Of a stretch of DNA of 64,000 nucleotides, positions 25,089 through 33,214 are shown one piece after another. The notes beneath the pieces are model-generated. The model was not told where the DNA came from. It searched no databases and worked only from the letters and a program-made list of their open reading frames with translations. The stretch covers positions 3,099,846 through 3,163,845 of the forward strand of contig NZ_CH672428.1 in NCBI RefSeq assembly GCF_000152745.1. The letters run 5' to 3'. A program made the position numbers and the translations under genes. This stretch comes from Oceanicaulis sp. HTCC2633 (GTDB lineage: Bacteria; Pseudomonadota; Alphaproteobacteria; Caulobacterales; Maricaulaceae). Numbering within the stretch: position 1 is the stretch's first letter; each line of letters begins with the position of its first letter.

Positions 25089-25907
25089 ATGGACGCCTCG
25101 CTCATCCCCTTCATCCTCGCCCTTCTGGCCGTCGGCGCCTTCGCCGGGCTGATTGCGGGCCTGTTCGGCATTGGCGGGGGCATCATCATGGTGCCGGCAC
25201 TCTATTATGTGCTGACCGGTCTGGGGTATGAGGCGCACGCCATGCACGCTGCGGTGGGCACCTCCCTGATGGTGATCGTGGCGACGTCCCTGCGGTCGGT
25301 GGCGGCCCACGCCCAGAAGGGGGCGGTGGATTTTAAGGTGCTCAAGACCTGGACGCCTTTCATCGTTCTGGGCGCGCTGCTGGGGTCGGCTGTCGCCGAT
25401 CTTGCGCCCGGCCGGGCGCTGACGGGATTGTTCGGCGCCGTGGCGCTCTTGCTGTCAGCGCAATTCTTCTTTGGACGCCCGGACTGGAAGCTCGCCGACG
25501 ATCTGCCGGGGCAGCCGATGAAGACCGTGCTCGGCATGACGATCGGCATTCTCTCGTCGCTGATGGGAATTGGCGGCGGCGTGTTCGGGGTCACCCTGAT
25601 GACCCTGCATGGCAAGACCATTCACACGGCTGTCGCGACCGCCGCCGGATTCGGCGTCGCGATTGGCCTTCCGGGCGCGATCGGCTTCATGATCGCCGGG
25701 CTGGATGAACCGGCCCGCGCGCCGTTCTCGGTAGGATATGTGAACATGGCGGCCTTCGTGACGCTGGCCGCTTCCGCCGTCTTTCTGGCGCCGGTGGGCG
25801 CGAATCTGGCGCACAGCCTGAACCCCAAACGGCTCAAGCAATTCTTCGCCGTGGGGCTTCTCATCATGTCGCTGAACATGCTGCGCGAAGCGATCTTTGT
25901 GGGCTAA
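25089..25907 (+). CDS. TauE/SafE-family membrane transporter
   Basis: A 272-residue membrane protein with about eight hydrophobic segments and the repeated family motif GLFGIGGGIIMVP (near residue 25) and GIGGGVFGV (near 160). The family exports sulfite or organic sulfonates, or serves as a general anion permease; the substrate cannot be read from the sequence. Its stop overlaps the convergent DUF1289 gene by 4 nt. Confidence 0.9.
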   Translation: MDASLIPFILALLAVGAFAGLIAGLFGIGGGIIMVPALYYVLTGLGYEAHAMHAAVGTSLMVIVATSLRSVAAHAQKGAVDFKVLKTWTPFIVLGALLGSAVADLAPGRALTGLFGAVALLLSAQFFFGRPDWKLADDLPGQPMKTVLGMTIGILSSLMGIGGGVFGVTLMTLHGKTIHTAVATAAGFGVAIGLPGAIGFMIAGLDEPARAPFSVGYVNMAAFVTLAASAVFLAPVGANLAHSLNPKRLKQFFAVGLLIMSLNMLREAIFVG

Positions 25908-26104
25908 CGCCTGCTCAGGCCCCGCTTTTCCCGATAGGCCGCTTCACGCGCCTTCAACTCGGGTTTTATCGCCAGACGCTCTTGCTGGCTCATGGTCATC
26001 CAGCGGCCCAGCTCGTCCAGGGTGCGGAAACAGCCCACGCAGATCGCCGCGTTGGGATCAACCACGCAGACGCGCTTGCAGGGGCTCCAGATCGGTTCGG
26101 TCAT
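25904..26104 (-). CDS. DUF1289 small protein
   Basis: A 66-residue protein with the family's four cysteines in SPCKRVCVVDP and ICVGCFRTLDE, followed by a short helix. The cysteine spacing suggests metal or iron-sulfur binding; no function is established. It is convergent with the TauE/SafE gene. Confidence 0.9.
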   Translation of the reverse strand: MTEPIWSPCKRVCVVDPNAAICVGCFRTLDELGRWMTMSQQERLAIKPELKAREAAYREKRGLSRR

Positions 26105-26232
26105 GGCCTGAAACTGGCGCGTTAAGGCTTCTGCTGCAAGCGCACTAGTGTTTCTTTAAGAAAACGGTATTTTGGCGAACCTGTGACAAACGCCCGAACC
26201 GGCGTGGGCCGTCATTAGGGGAATTCATTCAC

Positions 26233-27513
26233 ATGATTGAAGATCTGGGTCTGCAGCTGCGCAGCCTCATCGGCGTGTTCGTGTTTCTGGCCATCGCCTG
26301 GGCGCTGGGGCCGCGAAAAGCGCCGCCGCTTGTACTGGTTCTGGGCGGCGTCGCCGTGCAGTTCGCCATTGCGATCATGCTGTTCAGCTTTTCGCCCACG
26401 CGCGCCTTCCTGTCCTCGCTGACCACCGTCGTCGAGGTGCTGCAGGCGGCGACAACCCAGGGCACGAGCTTCGTGTTCGGCTATCTGGGCGGGGGCGAGA
26501 ACCCCTATGTGATCCGCGAGGGCGCCGAAGGGCTGACCTTCACCTTCGCCTTCCAGGCCCTGCCCATGGTGATCGTGCTTTCGGCGATCTCGGCGGTGCT
26601 GTGGCGCTGGCGCATCCTGGAATTTGCGGTGCGCGGCTTCGCCAGCCTGTTCCGCCGCATCCTGAACCTGTCGGGCGCCGCTTCTCTGGGCGCAGCTGCG
26701 AACATCTTCCTCGGCATGACCGAAAGCCCGGTCTTGATCCGTCCGCGCCTGCCCGCGATCTCGCGCTCTGACCTGTTCCTGATCATGACGGTGGGCTTCT
26801 CCACCGTGGCGGGCTCGGTGATGGCCATCTATGTGAGCCAGCTCAACGCCGTACTCGATGACGCCGCCGGCCATATCCTGACCGCTTCGCTGATCTCGGT
26901 GCCGGCCGCCGCGATCCTCGCGCGCCTCATGCACCCGCAGGACGAAACCGCCGAGCAGGCCGAGAAGGAAAATATCCCCGTCCAGCTCTATCACTCCACC
27001 ATGGACGCCCTGACCACGGGCGTTGCGGATGGCGTGAAGCTGTTCGTCAACATCATCGCCATGCTCCTGGTGTTCACCGCCATCGTGGCTCTGGTGAACT
27101 TCATGCTGGGCGGGCTGCCGGACTTCCTGGGCGAGCCGATCACCGTGCAGCGCATGCTGGGCTATCTGTTCTCCCCGCTGGTGTGGATCGCCGGTCTGCC
27201 GTGGAGCGAAGCGCAGGCGGGCGGCACCGTCATGGGCTTCAAGACGGCGCTGAACGAGATCTTCGCCTATGACGCACTGGCCGCGAACGCCGACGCGCTC
27301 AGCCCGCGCTCGCGCCTGATCCTGACCTATGCGGCCTGCGGCTTTGCCAACTTCTCCTCCGTCGGCATTCTGGTGGGCGGCTTGATCGCCGTGGCGCCGA
27401 GCCGCCGCGAGGACATCCTCCAGCTCGCGCCGCGCGCGCTGATCTCCGGCACGCTTGCGACCCTGATGACGGGCGCGGTGATCGGAACCCTGCCGATGAG
27501 CCTCTTCAACTAG
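26233..27513 (+). CDS. concentrative nucleoside transporter (NupC/CNT family)
   Basis: Imports nucleosides with a proton or sodium ion. The 426-residue protein has the CNT order: an N-terminal Nucleos_tra2_N part, a gate region, and a C-terminal part with GMTESPVLIRP and the late ACGFANFSSVGILVGG motif (about residues 367-382). Multiple membrane helices span the length. Upstream, a short palindrome centred on 26157 (TTTCTT-T-AAGAAA) could be regulatory. A strong hairpin terminator follows at once, so it is monocistronic. Confidence 0.93.
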   Translation: MIEDLGLQLRSLIGVFVFLAIAWALGPRKAPPLVLVLGGVAVQFAIAIMLFSFSPTRAFLSSLTTVVEVLQAATTQGTSFVFGYLGGGENPYVIREGAEGLTFTFAFQALPMVIVLSAISAVLWRWRILEFAVRGFASLFRRILNLSGAASLGAAANIFLGMTESPVLIRPRLPAISRSDLFLIMTVGFSTVAGSVMAIYVSQLNAVLDDAAGHILTASLISVPAAAILARLMHPQDETAEQAEKENIPVQLYHSTMDALTTGVADGVKLFVNIIAMLLVFTAIVALVNFMLGGLPDFLGEPITVQRMLGYLFSPLVWIAGLPWSEAQAGGTVMGFKTALNEIFAYDALAANADALSPRSRLILTYAACGFANFSSVGILVGGLIAVAPSRREDILQLAPRALISGTLATLMTGAVIGTLPMSLFN

Positions 27514-27534
27514 GCGCTGACGTACGCAGACATG

Positions 27535-27566
27535 AAAACGGCCCCGGGAAACCCGGGGCCGTTTTT
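27535..27566. terminator. bidirectional rho-independent terminator
   Basis: A perfect 14-bp stem (A4-CGGCCCCGGG with its complement) around an AAA loop with a T run on both strands ends the CNT gene and the convergent acyltransferase gene. Confidence 0.92.
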
Positions 27567-27589
27567 ATTTTTTGGGGGGCAGGAGCGTG

Positions 27590-28312
27590 TTAATCCCCCC
27601 GCCGCGGAAAAAACTTGCTCCTTAGCCAGCCCAGCGTGGAATTGCCCTTGAGTTGGTCGCGATAGGCGGCCTTCATGAAGCGGTCGAGGCCTTCGGCGTC
27701 GCCCAGCATCTCCAGCCGGGTCTTGAAGGGACCGTCCGGGTCGAGCGTCCTGATCGGCCGGGCCGGCGCGCCCGCCACGACCGTATTGGCGGGCACGTCC
27801 TTGGTCACGACCGAGCGGGCGCCGATGACGGCGTTGTCGCCAATGGTGACGCCCTTGCCCACAAACGCCCCGTCCCCGATCCAGACATTGTCGCCGATGA
27901 TCACCGGGGCGCTGGGCGGCCGGGCGGTGATCCGATCATAAAGCCCATGCCAGTCGCTGTCGGTGATGGTGACCGATTTGGCGAGCAGGGCGGCGTTTCC
28001 GATCACGATCTTCTCCGCCGCCAGAATGCGGATGCCGCCGGCGAAGAAGCAGCAATCGCCGATATGGATTTCGCCCGGCGCATCAGACGGCGACCAGACC
28101 GTGAAGCTGACCGGCTGGTCCTTGCGGCTGACGATATGGATCGCCTGACCGGCATGCACATTGGGCCCGAACACCTCCACATTCCACGGGCGCACCACCT
28201 TGGCGTGACCGCCCAGGCTTTCGAAATGCGGTTCGAGGAAATGGCGCGTCCAGGCGTTCTCGAACTGCTCCCACAGGGCGTGCATCCAGTAAGGACGGTG
28301 GTCATGGCGCAT
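27590..28312 (-). CDS. hexapeptide-repeat acyltransferase
   Basis: A 240-residue left-handed beta-helix acyltransferase. Hexapeptide repeats run from about residue 75 to 180, with [17 protein letters not shown] and [20 protein letters not shown], ending in [11 protein letters not shown], the usual acetyltransferase terminus. The N-terminal ~60 residues are aromatic-rich and the C-terminal helix is basic. It probably acetylates a sugar or lipid of the envelope, but the acceptor is unknown. Its start is only 23 nt from the divergent DUF3253 gene; a start at 28285 is also possible. Confidence 0.88.
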   Translation of the reverse strand: MRHDHRPYWMHALWEQFENAWTRHFLEPHFESLGGHAKVVRPWNVEVFGPNVHAGQAIHIVSRKDQPVSFTVWSPSDAPGEIHIGDCCFFAGGIRILAAEKIVIGNAALLAKSVTITDSDWHGLYDRITARPPSAPVIIGDNVWIGDGAFVGKGVTIGDNAVIGARSVVTKDVPANTVVAGAPARPIRTLDPDGPFKTRLEMLGDAEGLDRFMKAAYRDQLKGNSTLGWLRSKFFPRRGD

Positions 28313-28335
28313 GGTTTTGGAGTATCCAGCGAGGA

Positions 28336-28608
28336 ATGAGCGAAGATGTTATCGAAACCGCGATTCTGTCCCTGGTCGAGCAGCGAGGGCCGGATAAAAG
28401 CATCTGCCCGTCCGAGGCGGCCCGCGAAGTCTTCCCCGAAGACTTCCAGTCCCGCATGCGCCATGTGCGCAACGCGGCGATCCATCTGGCCCGCCAGGGC
28501 AAGATCGTGATCCTGCGCAAGGGCAAGCCGGTGGACCCTGAAAACTTCAAGGGCGTCTATCGCCTCGCCAAGGCGCCGGAGGCGTCTGCGCCCGAAGGCG
28601 ATGGCTGA
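28336..28608 (+). CDS. DUF3253 small protein
   Basis: A 90-residue protein with the DUF3253 signature: [13 protein letters not shown], a helical middle with [17 protein letters not shown], and a terminal KGVYRL. The pattern resembles a small winged helix, so nucleic-acid binding is possible. It overlaps the following uracil-DNA glycosylase family gene by 8 nt, which suggests a shared role in DNA maintenance. Confidence 0.88.
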   Translation: MSEDVIETAILSLVEQRGPDKSICPSEAAREVFPEDFQSRMRHVRNAAIHLARQGKIVILRKGKPVDPENFKGVYRLAKAPEASAPEGDG

Positions 28609-29197
28609 GTCTTTCGATCAGCTCAAGCGTGAGATCCGCGCCTGCCGGGTCTGCCAGCCCCATCTTGGCCATCCCGTGCGACCCGTGGTGCGGGGCGAGG
28701 CGAGCGCCCGTATCCGAATTATCGGCCAGGCGCCCGGCACGCGCGTCCAGGCCAGCGGCAAGCCTTTCACAGACCCCAGCGGCGACCGCCTCAGGGACTG
28801 GATGGGGGTGAGCGAAGACGCGTTCTATGACGAACGCGCCATAGCCATCACGCCCATGGGGTTCTGCTTTCCGGGCCTTGATGCGAAGGGGGGCGACAAG
28901 CCGCCCCGGCGCGAATGCGCGCCGCTCTGGCAGGACCGGGCGAGCAGGGCCTTGCCGAATGTGGGGCTGACCTTGCTGGTGGGCGCCCATGCACAGCGCT
29001 GGCATCTCGGGACTCAAGCCGCGAAGACCCTGACCGAGACCGTAAAGCAGTGGCGACTGCACTTGCCAGATTATGTTGCGCTGCCGCATCCGAGCTGGCG
29101 AAACACCGGCTGGCTGAAGCGTAACCCTTGGTTTGAGCAAGAAGTTTTGCCCGAGCTGAAAGCTCGCGTCCGCGAAATGTTGAACAGTCTAAATTGA
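28601..29197 (+). CDS. uracil-DNA glycosylase family protein
   Basis: A 198-residue protein of the UDG superfamily, which removes uracil or related bases from DNA. Motif 1 is IIGQAPGTRVQASGKPF and continues into TDPSGDRLRDWM; the late motif is PHPSWRNTGWLKRNPWF. An N-terminal CRVCQ pair of cysteines may bind metal or an iron-sulfur cluster, although the other two ligands of family 4/5 enzymes are not obvious. It overlaps the DUF3253 gene and is probably co-translated with it. Confidence 0.88.
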   Translation: MAESFDQLKREIRACRVCQPHLGHPVRPVVRGEASARIRIIGQAPGTRVQASGKPFTDPSGDRLRDWMGVSEDAFYDERAIAITPMGFCFPGLDAKGGDKPPRRECAPLWQDRASRALPNVGLTLLVGAHAQRWHLGTQAAKTLTETVKQWRLHLPDYVALPHPSWRNTGWLKRNPWFEQEVLPELKARVREMLNSLN

Positions 29198-29358
29198 CCG
29201 TACATTTACCCAAGTAAAACGGGCACTTGCGTGGACTTGTCGCAAAAGGTATCGAGACGGCGCACGCGCTGGCCCAAGGCTGATCGTGACCGCCGATGAA
29301 GCGGCTCCGGCCTTCCAGCGTCCCATTTTCGTTTCGCGACAGGAAGGACTCCCCGCTC

Positions 29359-30426
29359 ATGAGCCTGTTCGAGCATACCGCGTTCGATAACCACGAAAAA
29401 GTTCTCTTCGCCACCGATCCGGCGACGGGGCTCAAAGCCATCCTGGCGGTGCACTCCACCGCGCGCGGCCCGGCCGTTGGCGGCTGCCGCATGTGGTCCT
29501 ATCCGTCCTCTGCCGAGGCTGTGACCGACGTGCTGCGCCTGTCCCAGGGCATGAGCTACAAGAACATCATGGCGGACCTGCCCATTGGCGGCGGCAAATC
29601 CGTGATCATGAAGCCCGAGGGCGATTTCGACCGTCAGGCCCTGTTTGAAGCCTTCGGTCGTGCGCTGGAAAGCCTCAATGGCCAGTACATCTCCGCAGAA
29701 GATGTGGGCGTCTCTCCCGATGACATGGTCGCGGCGCGCCGCACCACCCGTCATGTCGTGGGTCTGCCTGACGGCACGGGCGACCCGTCTCCGGTGACCG
29801 CCAAGGGCGTGTTCATGGGCATTCAGGCCGCGGCTGCCCGCGGTCTCGGCTCTGAAGACCTCAAGGGCGTGAAGATCGCTGTTCAGGGCGCGACCGGCCA
29901 TGTGGGCGCCTATCTGGTGCGTCACCTCGCCGAAGCCGGCGCCGAACTGCATCTCGCCGATATCCGTGAGGCCGAGCTGAAGGCCATCGCCAAGGAAACC
30001 GGCGCGAAAGTGGTCGAAGACCCGAACGCCATCTACGACGTGGATGCGGACATCTTCACCCCGTGTGCGCTGGGCGCGATCATTAACCCGAACACCATTG
30101 ATCGCCTGAAGGTCAAAGTGGTGGCCGGCGCGGCCAACAACCAGCTGGAAACCCGCGACATGGGCGCCGAGCTCGTCAAGCGCGGCATCCTGTATGCGCC
30201 CGATTACGTCATCAACGCCGGCGGCATCATCAACGTCATGGGCGAGATCGATCCCCGCTTTGACGCCAAATGGGTGGAAGGCAAGCTGCACACCCTGAAA
30301 GCCACGCTGGGCGAGATCATGGACACCGCGGCTCGCGAGAACCGTCCGTCCAATATCGTCGCCGACGAGATTGCGCGTCAGCGCCTCGCCGATGCAGCCG
30401 AACAGAAGGCCCTGGCGGCGGAATAA
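29359..30426 (+). CDS. Leu/Phe/Val-type amino acid dehydrogenase
   Basis: An NAD-dependent dehydrogenase of the Glu/Leu/Phe/Val family that deaminates branched-chain or aromatic amino acids. The ATG at 29359 gives 355 residues and fits the family N-terminus; the open frame upstream is not conserved-looking. The glycine-rich catalytic lysine segment is DLPIGGGKSVIMKP, and the Rossmann motif is KIAVQGATGHVGAYL. PCALGAIINPNT and VAGAANNQLE are typical. Leucine/valine specificity is likely but not proven. A hairpin terminator follows. Confidence 0.92.
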   Translation: MSLFEHTAFDNHEKVLFATDPATGLKAILAVHSTARGPAVGGCRMWSYPSSAEAVTDVLRLSQGMSYKNIMADLPIGGGKSVIMKPEGDFDRQALFEAFGRALESLNGQYISAEDVGVSPDDMVAARRTTRHVVGLPDGTGDPSPVTAKGVFMGIQAAAARGLGSEDLKGVKIAVQGATGHVGAYLVRHLAEAGAELHLADIREAELKAIAKETGAKVVEDPNAIYDVDADIFTPCALGAIINPNTIDRLKVKVVAGAANNQLETRDMGAELVKRGILYAPDYVINAGGIINVMGEIDPRFDAKWVEGKLHTLKATLGEIMDTAARENRPSNIVADEIARQRLADAAEQKALAAE

Positions 30427-30463
30427 GCCCGCTTTCCGGCCTGAATTGAACTTGCACATCAAA

Positions 30464-30492
30464 GCGGCGGCCTGTACTCAGGCCGCCGTTTC
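30464..30492 (+). terminator. rho-independent terminator after the amino acid dehydrogenase
   Basis: CGGCGGCCT and AGGCCGCCG form a 9-bp stem around a 6-nt loop, followed by TTTCT. Confidence 0.8.
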
Positions 30493-30505
30493 TGCATTGA
30501 AGGAC

Positions 30506-30613
30506 ATGAGGCCCATGAAGCTCCAGACCCGTTCCGCCCCTCGCGCAACCCTGTCTGGAGTCCGTCATGTCCGCCTGTCTGTCTGCCAATTCTCTTTCAC
30601 TACATACGCCTGA
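30506..30613 (+). CDS. possible leader ORF of the ABC-F gene
   Basis: A 35-codon frame starting ATG at 30506 (a second ATG is at 30515) runs through the ABC-F start and ends in TGA at 30611, overlapping that gene by 47 nt in another frame. The encoded peptide is basic and has no known match. ABC-F resistance genes are often controlled by translation of a leader ORF, so this deserves note, but coding is unproven and the ribosome site is weak. Confidence 0.3.
   Translation: MRPMKLQTRSAPRATLSGVRHVRLSVCQFSFTTYA
30521..30560 (+). promoter_or_regulatory. hairpin sequestering the ABC-F ribosome binding site
   Basis: CTCCAGAC at 30521-30528 is the exact complement of GTCTGGAG at 30553-30560. The right arm contains the GGAG ribosome site 6 nt before the ABC-F ATG. 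When paired, the message would hide the site. Confidence 0.45.
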
Positions 30614-32150
30614 CCATACCTGTCTGCTGGAGGGGTTCACCCTCAGCTTCAGCACTGAGGTGACCGGAATCGTCGGCCCCAACGGGGCGGGCAAGTCCAC
30701 GCTGCTCAAGGCGCTGGCGGGGGGTGTCGCGCCCAGCTCCGGCTCGATCTCGATGCACGGACGTCTGGGCTGGCTTGAACAATCGGGTCCGGATGCGAAG
30801 GGTGACCTCGCCGTCGGACTGGGGGTCGGCGCAGCGCTCGCCTGTCTCAAACGCATCACGGAGGGTCTGGGCGACGCAGCCGATTTCGAGGCGGCGGACT
30901 GGACGCTGGAGGCCCGTGTGGAGGCGGCGCTGAACCGGGTCGGGCTTGGCGGCATGCCTCTTGATCGTCCTGTGTCAGCCCTGTCGGGCGGGCAGCGCGC
31001 CCGGCTGGCGCTCGCGCGGGCCTGGATCGCGGCGCCAGACATCCTGTTGATGGATGAACCCACCAACAATCTCGACGCAGACGGTCGCAAGGCCGTGCAG
31101 CAGATGCTGTCAGACTGGCCGGGCGGTCTGGTCATCGTCAGCCATGACCGCGCGCTTCTGGAGCATATGGACCGGATTGTGGCGCTTGAAAGCCCCGGCT
31201 GGGCCGTGTTTGGGGGCGGCTGGTCCGAGTATGCGGCGCAACGCGATGCGGCGCGGGAGCGAGCGCAGGCCGAGCATGACCGGCTGGACGCCGAAGCCCG
31301 GCAGGTCAAACGCGCTGCGAAGGAGGCCGAGGCCCGGCTTCAGCGCCGGGCGCGTTCGGGCAAGGCGCAGCGCGCCGACGGCAGTCAGCCCAAGGTGTTG
31401 CTCGACGCCATGAAGAACCGTAGCGAGGCGACCGCTGGGCGTCTGGCGGGGCTCAGCCAGAAACGCGTCGGCGAGGCGGAGGCGCGGTTGGACACAGCGC
31501 GGGGCCAGCTGCACAAGGGGCCGAAACTGTCCATCAAGGCCGTCGCCGCCGATAGTCCGCAGGGGCGCACCGTGCTGGCGTTCGAGGCTGTATGCTTCGG
31601 GTATGACGCCGCTCCCGTGATCCAGGATCTCAGCTTTGCCCTGTCAGGCGGGGCGCGCATGGCGATCACCGGTCCGAATGGCGCGGGCAAGACGACCGTA
31701 TTGAAACTGGCCGAGGGCGTGCTGGCGCCCGGTCGGGGGGAGATCCGCCGCACATCAGGCCGCATCGCAAGACTGGATCAGACCGTCAGTGATCTTGATC
31801 CGGACCTGAGCGTGGTGGACGCCTTGAGGGCCCGCAATCGGTCCCTGTCGCGCAATGCCGCCTATGCAGCGCTCGCTCAGTTCGATCTGCGCAATACCGA
31901 TGCGGAGAAGTCCGTAGCGAGCCTGAGCGGAGGCGAGCGTCTGCGCGCCGGGCTTGCGGGCGTTCTGGGCGGTGAGCCCCCCGAGCTGATCCTGCTTGAT
32001 GAACCCACCAATCATCTTGATATCGAGGCCGTCGAGGCGCTGGAACAGGCGCTGTCCGTCTTTTCAGGCGCTCTCCTGGCGGTCAGTCATGATGAGCGGT
32101 TTCTGGACGCGCTGACGCTCGACAGCACGCTGACGCTGACTAGGCGCTGA
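30567..32150 (+). CDS. ABC-F family ATPase
   Basis: A 527-residue soluble protein with two ABC domains and no membrane part. Domain 1 has Walker A GPNGAGKSTLLK, signature LSGGQRARLALARAW and Walker B LLMDEPTNNLD; domain 2 has GPNGAGKTTVLK, LSGGERLRAGLAGVL and LLDEPTNHLD. An Arg/Lys-rich linker (about 235-310) lies between them. ABC-F proteins act on the ribosome as translation factors or antibiotic protection factors. Which role this one has is unclear; the leader hairpin hints at regulated expression. It ends convergently, overlapping the iron transporter ATPase gene by 11 nt. Confidence 0.92.
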   Translation: MSACLSANSLSLHTPDHTCLLEGFTLSFSTEVTGIVGPNGAGKSTLLKALAGGVAPSSGSISMHGRLGWLEQSGPDAKGDLAVGLGVGAALACLKRITEGLGDAADFEAADWTLEARVEAALNRVGLGGMPLDRPVSALSGGQRARLALARAWIAAPDILLMDEPTNNLDADGRKAVQQMLSDWPGGLVIVSHDRALLEHMDRIVALESPGWAVFGGGWSEYAAQRDAARERAQAEHDRLDAEARQVKRAAKEAEARLQRRARSGKAQRADGSQPKVLLDAMKNRSEATAGRLAGLSQKRVGEAEARLDTARGQLHKGPKLSIKAVAADSPQGRTVLAFEAVCFGYDAAPVIQDLSFALSGGARMAITGPNGAGKTTVLKLAEGVLAPGRGEIRRTSGRIARLDQTVSDLDPDLSVVDALRARNRSLSRNAAYAALAQFDLRNTDAEKSVASLSGGERLRAGLAGVLGGEPPELILLDEPTNHLDIEAVEALEQALSVFSGALLAVSHDERFLDALTLDSTLTLTRR

Positions 32151-33198
32151 CGAGATGGGCGAAGGCCGGCTCGACGCCGAGCCGCACCGCGTCGCCGACG
32201 CGGTGGTTCTCCTTCAGGCTGGCGCGGGCCTCCAGCGTCTGGCCGGTCTCGAGCCGGCAGGTCAGGCGCGCATAGCCCGAGCTGACCCGACGCGCGATGA
32301 TGCGGGCGAGGGCGCCTTCGGCGTCCGCGCGCTCCAGTTTCACGCCTTCGGGGCGGACCAGAAGCAAGACCTTGTCGCCATTGGTGAAACCCGTGGCGGA
32401 ATAGGCGCCCAGAACCGTGTTGGCGATGCCGTCGCGGACCTCGGCCTCGAACACGTCCACATCGCCCAGAAGCCGGGCGGCGGTCAGCGAGGCGGGCTTC
32501 ATGTAGAGCGTATCGGGCGCGCCGGTCTGGATGATCCGGCCCTCATTCATCAGGGCGATGGAATCAGCAAGTTCCAGCGCTTCCTCGGCGTCATGGGTGA
32601 CGATCAGGGTTGCGGCCTCGGACTGGCGCAGGGCGTCGGCGGTGGCGCCGCGCAGTTCGGAGCGCAGGCGGCGGTCGAGGCCGGAGAAGGGCTCGTCCAG
32701 CAGCATCACGTCGGGTTTGATCGCCAGCGCGCGCGCGAGCGCCACGCGTTGCTGTTCACCGCCCGAGAGCTCATGCGGATAGGCCTTGGCGCGATGCGCC
32801 AGCTCCACTGCTTCCAGTCGCCTGAGCGCTGTCTCGCGACGGCTGGCCTTGGGGCCCTCACGCAGGCCAAAAGCGACATTGTCCAGCGCTGTCAGGTGCG
32901 GGAAGAGGGCGTAATCCTGAAACACCACGCCGCAGCGGCGATCCTCTGGCGGTTTGTGCAGGCCCTTGGCGCTCCACAAATGGTTCTCGAACCGGATTTC
33001 GCCCGCATCCAGCGGCTCCAGCCCGGCGATGGCGCGCAGGAGCGTGGACTTGCCCGACCCCGATGGTCCCAGAAGCGCTGTCACGCGCCCGCAGGTCAGG
33101 GTCAGCTCGACGCCGTCCACGGCCGGCCGCCCCGGGGCGAAGCGCACCACGGCGCCGGAGACTTCCAGCAGGCGATCATCGAGTTTGACGGCAGTCAT
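32140..33198 (-). CDS. ferric iron ABC transporter ATP-binding protein (FbpC-like)
   Basis: The 352-residue ATPase energises the importer encoded by the next two genes upstream. It has Walker A GPSGSGKSTLLRA, signature LSGGEQQRVALARAL, Walker B MLLDEPFSGLD and the switch His in VTHDAEEAL, followed by a C-terminal TOBE-type domain (about 250-350). Third gene of the substrate-binding protein, permease, ATPase operon; it begins 16 nt after the permease stop. Confidence 0.93.
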   Translation of the reverse strand: MTAVKLDDRLLEVSGAVVRFAPGRPAVDGVELTLTCGRVTALLGPSGSGKSTLLRAIAGLEPLDAGEIRFENHLWSAKGLHKPPEDRRCGVVFQDYALFPHLTALDNVAFGLREGPKASRRETALRRLEAVELAHRAKAYPHELSGGEQQRVALARALAIKPDVMLLDEPFSGLDRRLRSELRGATADALRQSEAATLIVTHDAEEALELADSIALMNEGRIIQTGAPDTLYMKPASLTAARLLGDVDVFEAEVRDGIANTVLGAYSATGFTNGDKVLLLVRPEGVKLERADAEGALARIIARRVSSGYARLTCRLETGQTLEARASLKENHRVGDAVRLGVEPAFAHLVSA

Positions 33199-33214
33199 CG
33201 TGCAGGCGTTCCAG

